DNA from: SHWC01 sp945902735
GTDB taxonomy: Bacteria > Pseudomonadota > Alphaproteobacteria > UBA828
NCBI GenBank assembly: GCA_945902735.1
Contig: CAMDNF010000067.1
Location: 1 to 15,950 of the forward strand
Direction: 5' to 3'
DNA length: 15,950 nt
Every line of letters begins with the position of its first letter. Positions within the stretch are counted from its first letter, which is position 1. The notes below the pieces were generated by a model, which was given only the letters and a program-made list of their open reading frames with translations, was not told the DNA's origin and did not search any database. Shown here piece by piece: positions 14,011-15,950 of the stretch. The position numbers and the translations under genes were made by a program.

Positions 14011-14096
14011 CTCATTGGGTGGCGCGGCCCTAGGCATGCCCAACCGCACCTTTCGCCGTGTAAACGCGGCCACACCACCGATCCGAGAGATGGCAA
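14011..14096 (+). promoter_or_regulatory. rpmI 5' leader, possible L20-responsive region
   Basis: The roughly 85-nt leader between the promoter and rpmI has short complementary segments: TTGGG (14015-14019) with CCCAA (14039-14043), and GCCG (14055-14058) with CGGC (14067-14070). In E. coli and Bacillus, L20 represses its operon by binding the rpmI leader. I cannot match a known L20 leader fold here, so a regulatory role is only inferred from position. Confidence 0.25.
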
Positions 14097-14294
14097 ATGC
14101 CTAAGATGAAGTCGAAGAGCAGCGCCAAGAAGCGCTTCTCTTTCACGGCCACGGGCAAGGTGAGGCGCAATAAGGCGAATCACCGCCACATCCTGACCAC
14201 CAAGACACGCAAGGTGAAGCGCGAACAGCGTGGCACCACGATCCTCGAGGGCGGCGACGCACGTCATGTGCGGCGCTGGCTCCCCTACGGTTGA
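14097..14294 (+). CDS. rpmI: 50S ribosomal protein L35
   Basis: A 65-residue, very basic protein of the large ribosomal subunit. MPKMKSKSSAKKRFSFTATGKVRRNKANHRHIL is the typical L35 N-terminus, and the length equals the usual 64-66 residues. A purine-rich GAGAG lies about 10 nt ahead of the ATG. rplT follows after 12 nt on the same strand, the universal L35-L20 pair. A strong promoter about 100 nt upstream probably drives both genes. Nothing unusual is seen in the protein itself. Confidence 0.98.
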   Translation: MPKMKSKSSAKKRFSFTATGKVRRNKANHRHILTTKTRKVKREQRGTTILEGGDARHVRRWLPYG

Positions 14295-14306
14295 GGGAGA
14301 CAGGTC

Positions 14307-14672
14307 ATGGCACGCGTCAAACGGGGCGTCACAACGCATTCCCGCCACAAGGAAATGGTCGCGCAGGGTCGCGGCTATCGTGGCCGCGCAAGCACGAATT
14401 TTCGCGTTGCGATCGAGAAGGTCGAGAAGGCGCTTCAATACGCCTATCGTGATCGCCGCAATCGCAAGCGCACCTTTCGTGCCCTTTGGATCCAGCGCAT
14501 CAATGCGGCCGCTCGCGAGCACGGGCTGACCTATTCGCAGCTCATCAATGGGCTCGACCTTGCCGGGGTTCAACTCGATCGCAAGGTTTTGGCCGACATT
14601 GCCGTGCGCGATGCCGCCGGCTTCAAGGCGGTGGTCGAGAAGGCGCAAGCCGCGCGCGCGAGCCGGCCTTAG
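14307..14672 (+). CDS. rplT: 50S ribosomal protein L20
   Basis: A 121-residue protein of the large subunit, needed early in 50S assembly through 23S rRNA binding. It starts MARVKRGVTTHSRHKEMVAQGRGYRGRAST and continues with YRDRRNRKRTFRALWIQRINAAAREHGLTYSQLINGL, both hallmark blocks. The basic N-terminal extension is about residues 1-60 and the globular part follows. GAGGGAGA just before the ATG is a strong ribosome binding site. In other bacteria L20 is also the repressor of its own operon. The last residues (QAARASRP) and the stop codon lie inside a GC-rich hairpin. Confidence 0.98.
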   Translation: MARVKRGVTTHSRHKEMVAQGRGYRGRASTNFRVAIEKVEKALQYAYRDRRNRKRTFRALWIQRINAAAREHGLTYSQLINGLDLAGVQLDRKVLADIAVRDAAGFKAVVEKAQAARASRP

Positions 14673-14679
14673 GGCCGGC
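14662..14679. repeat. GC-rich hairpin spanning the rplT stop codon
   Basis: GCCGGCC (14662-14668) and GGCCGGC (14673-14679) form a perfect 7-bp stem. The TTAG loop contains the rplT stop codon (TAG, 14670-14672). No T-run follows, so it is not an intrinsic terminator. It may tune expression between ribosomal proteins and pheST by processing or pausing. Confidence 0.5.
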
Positions 14680-14708
14680 CCAGGCGGCGATACCTAGGAG
14701 TTAGAAGC

Positions 14709-15785
14709 GTGGACGAGGTCGAGGCGCTGCGCGCCGCGCTCTTGTCCGCGATTGAAAGCGCGAGCGACCTGGCCGCGCTCGAAGACGTGCGCGTCCACGC
14801 CATGGGCCGCAAGGGCCAACTGACCGAACGCATGAAATCGCTCGGCGCCCTCGACATCGAGGCGCGCAAAGCGATGGGCCTTCGCCTCAATGCGGTCAAA
14901 GACGAGATCGCCGCCGCACTTGCCGCACGCAAGGACGCTCTGGGTAGCGCCGCGCTGGATCAACGCCTCGCTGCCGAGCGGATCGACGTCACACTACCGT
15001 CGCGCCCCGAGCAAGAAGGCCGCATCCACCCGATTACCCAGGTGATTGATGAGCTCGTGGCGATCTTCGCCGACATGGGATTCACGGTAGCGGAAGGTCC
15101 AGATATCGAGGACGACTTCCATAATTTCACCGCACTCAATATTCCGCCCGAGCATCCTGCGCGCCAGATGCATGACACGTTTTATTTGCCGCCGGGGCCG
15201 AATGGCGAGCGGAAGCTGCTCCGCACGCACACCTCACCGGTCCAGATTCGCACGATGGAAGCCGGGCCGCCGCCCTATCGTGTGATCGTTCCCGGACGGA
15301 CCTTTCGCGTCGATTACGACATGACTCATACGCCGATGTTTCATCAGATCGAGGGTTTGGTGATCGATACGGCAACCCATATGGGCCATCTCAAAGGGTG
15401 CCTGACGGATTTTGTGCGTACGTTTTTCGAGCTTGAAGATTTGCCAACGCGGTTTCGGCCGAGCTTCTTTCCGTTCACTGAACCCTCGGCTGAAATGGAC
15501 ATCGGCTGCTCGCGCAAAGCGGGGGAACTCAAGCTCGGCCAGGGTGGCGATTGGCTCGAGATTCTAGGGTGCGGCATGGTGCATCCAAAGGTGCTCGAAC
15601 TCTCGGGCGTTGATCCGACGCGCTATCAGGGCTTTGCTTTCGGTCTCGGCGTCGAGCGTTGTGCCATGCTGAAATATGGCATCCCCGATTTGCGGACCTT
15701 CTTCGAAGCCGATTTGCGTTGGCTTCGGCACTATGGCTTCAGCGCGTTGGACGTGCCGGGCCTGGCGACGGGGTTGTCGCGGTGA
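14709..15785 (+). CDS. pheS: Phenylalanine--tRNA ligase alpha subunit
   Basis: A 358-residue class II synthetase subunit; two alpha and two beta subunits form the enzyme that charges tRNA-Phe. The N-terminal part (about 1-100) is the coiled-coil tRNA-binding arm (VHAMGRKGQLTERMKSLG). The catalytic domain carries FHNFTALNIPPEHPARQMHDTFYLP from residue 137, motif 2 at FRVDYDMTHTPMFHQIEG from 199, and motif 3 at GFAFGLGVERCAMLKYGIPDLR from 308. The start is GTG 14709, supported by AGGAG at 14696-14700 with 8-nt spacing; no ATG fits. The stop overlaps the pheT start (GTGA), so the two subunits are translationally coupled. A 36-nt space with a hairpin separates it from rplT. Confidence 0.98.
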   Translation: MDEVEALRAALLSAIESASDLAALEDVRVHAMGRKGQLTERMKSLGALDIEARKAMGLRLNAVKDEIAAALAARKDALGSAALDQRLAAERIDVTLPSRPEQEGRIHPITQVIDELVAIFADMGFTVAEGPDIEDDFHNFTALNIPPEHPARQMHDTFYLPPGPNGERKLLRTHTSPVQIRTMEAGPPPYRVIVPGRTFRVDYDMTHTPMFHQIEGLVIDTATHMGHLKGCLTDFVRTFFELEDLPTRFRPSFFPFTEPSAEMDIGCSRKAGELKLGQGGDWLEILGCGMVHPKVLELSGVDPTRYQGFAFGLGVERCAMLKYGIPDLRTFFEADLRWLRHYGFSALDVPGLATGLSR

Positions 15786-15950
15786 AGTTCACGCTCTCCT
15801 GGCTCAAAACCCACCTCGATACCGAGGCGGACGCCAAGACCATCGGCGACGCGCTAACCTCGATCGGGCTTGAAGTCGAGGGCATCACCGATCACGCGGC
15901 GAAACTAGCGCCGTTCACGGTCGCTTATGTGGTCGAGGCCAAGCAGCATC
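15782..15950 (+). CDS. pheT: Phenylalanine--tRNA ligase beta subunit, N-terminal fragment
   Basis: The gene opens at GTG 15782, overlapping the pheS stop by 4 nt, and runs off the right edge of the window. The roughly 56 visible residues read MKFTLSWLKTHLDTE, then ADAKTIGDALTSIGLEVEGI, then FTVAYVVEAKQH. This is the standard start of PheT: the first strand and helix, then the beginning of the tRNA-binding (EMAP-like) domain, where the expected next residues are PD. The remaining domains, including the editing site, are outside the window. Identity is secured by sequence and by the pheS neighbour. Confidence 0.96.
   Translation, partial: MKFTLSWLKTHLDTEADAKTIGDALTSIGLEVEGITDHAAKLAPFTVAYVVEAKQH

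Overview
The window looks like chromosomal DNA from an alphaproteobacterium. Coding GC is high and genes are packed tightly, often end to end. The 3' part carries a translation cluster in the order thrS, infC, rpmI, rplT, pheS, pheT, and the protein types (DUF1223, GST beside queG, CcdA/TlpA) are common in that class. A Rhodospirillales-like source is my guess; the sequence alone does not prove it. I see no rRNA, tRNA, insertion sequence, CRISPR array or phage gene.

Left part (1-7000). The end of htpG (Hsp90 chaperone) converges on a secreted DUF1223 thioredoxin-fold protein. Next come a glutathione S-transferase-like protein and queG (last step of queuosine synthesis), then an antisense exported TPR protein. 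An SDR/epimerase follows, converging on a leftward pair, tlpA-like then ccdA, which forms a small thiol-reduction operon for the cell envelope. A leftward alpha/beta hydrolase closes this block. Strands alternate and convergent genes overlap at their 3' ends by 4, 14 and 54 nt, so there is no room for ordinary terminators.

Middle part (7000-10750). A rightward set encodes a GT4 glycosyltransferase, a GT9 (heptosyltransferase-like) enzyme and an MBL-fold hydrolase. The two transferases suggest surface glycan or LPS core work. A leftward NUDIX hydrolase ends 9 nt from the MBL gene.

Right part (10850-15950). thrS is followed directly by infC, which has no ATG, GTG or TTG start in its open frame. 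A strong ribosome binding site and the conserved N-terminus point to an AUC start, the rare-start type used for IF3 autocontrol. The roughly 700 nt between infC and rpmI are unusual. They hold two inverted repeats, an AT-rich promoter-like stretch, and a single-domain response regulator that keeps every receiver-domain signature residue. That gene is interrupted by an in-frame TGA at codon 13 and by a one-base frameshift. A near-consensus sigma70 promoter then restarts transcription for rpmI-rplT-pheS-pheT.

I found no clearly new multi-gene system. The items most worth a second look are the broken regulator inside the translation cluster and the AUC-started infC.
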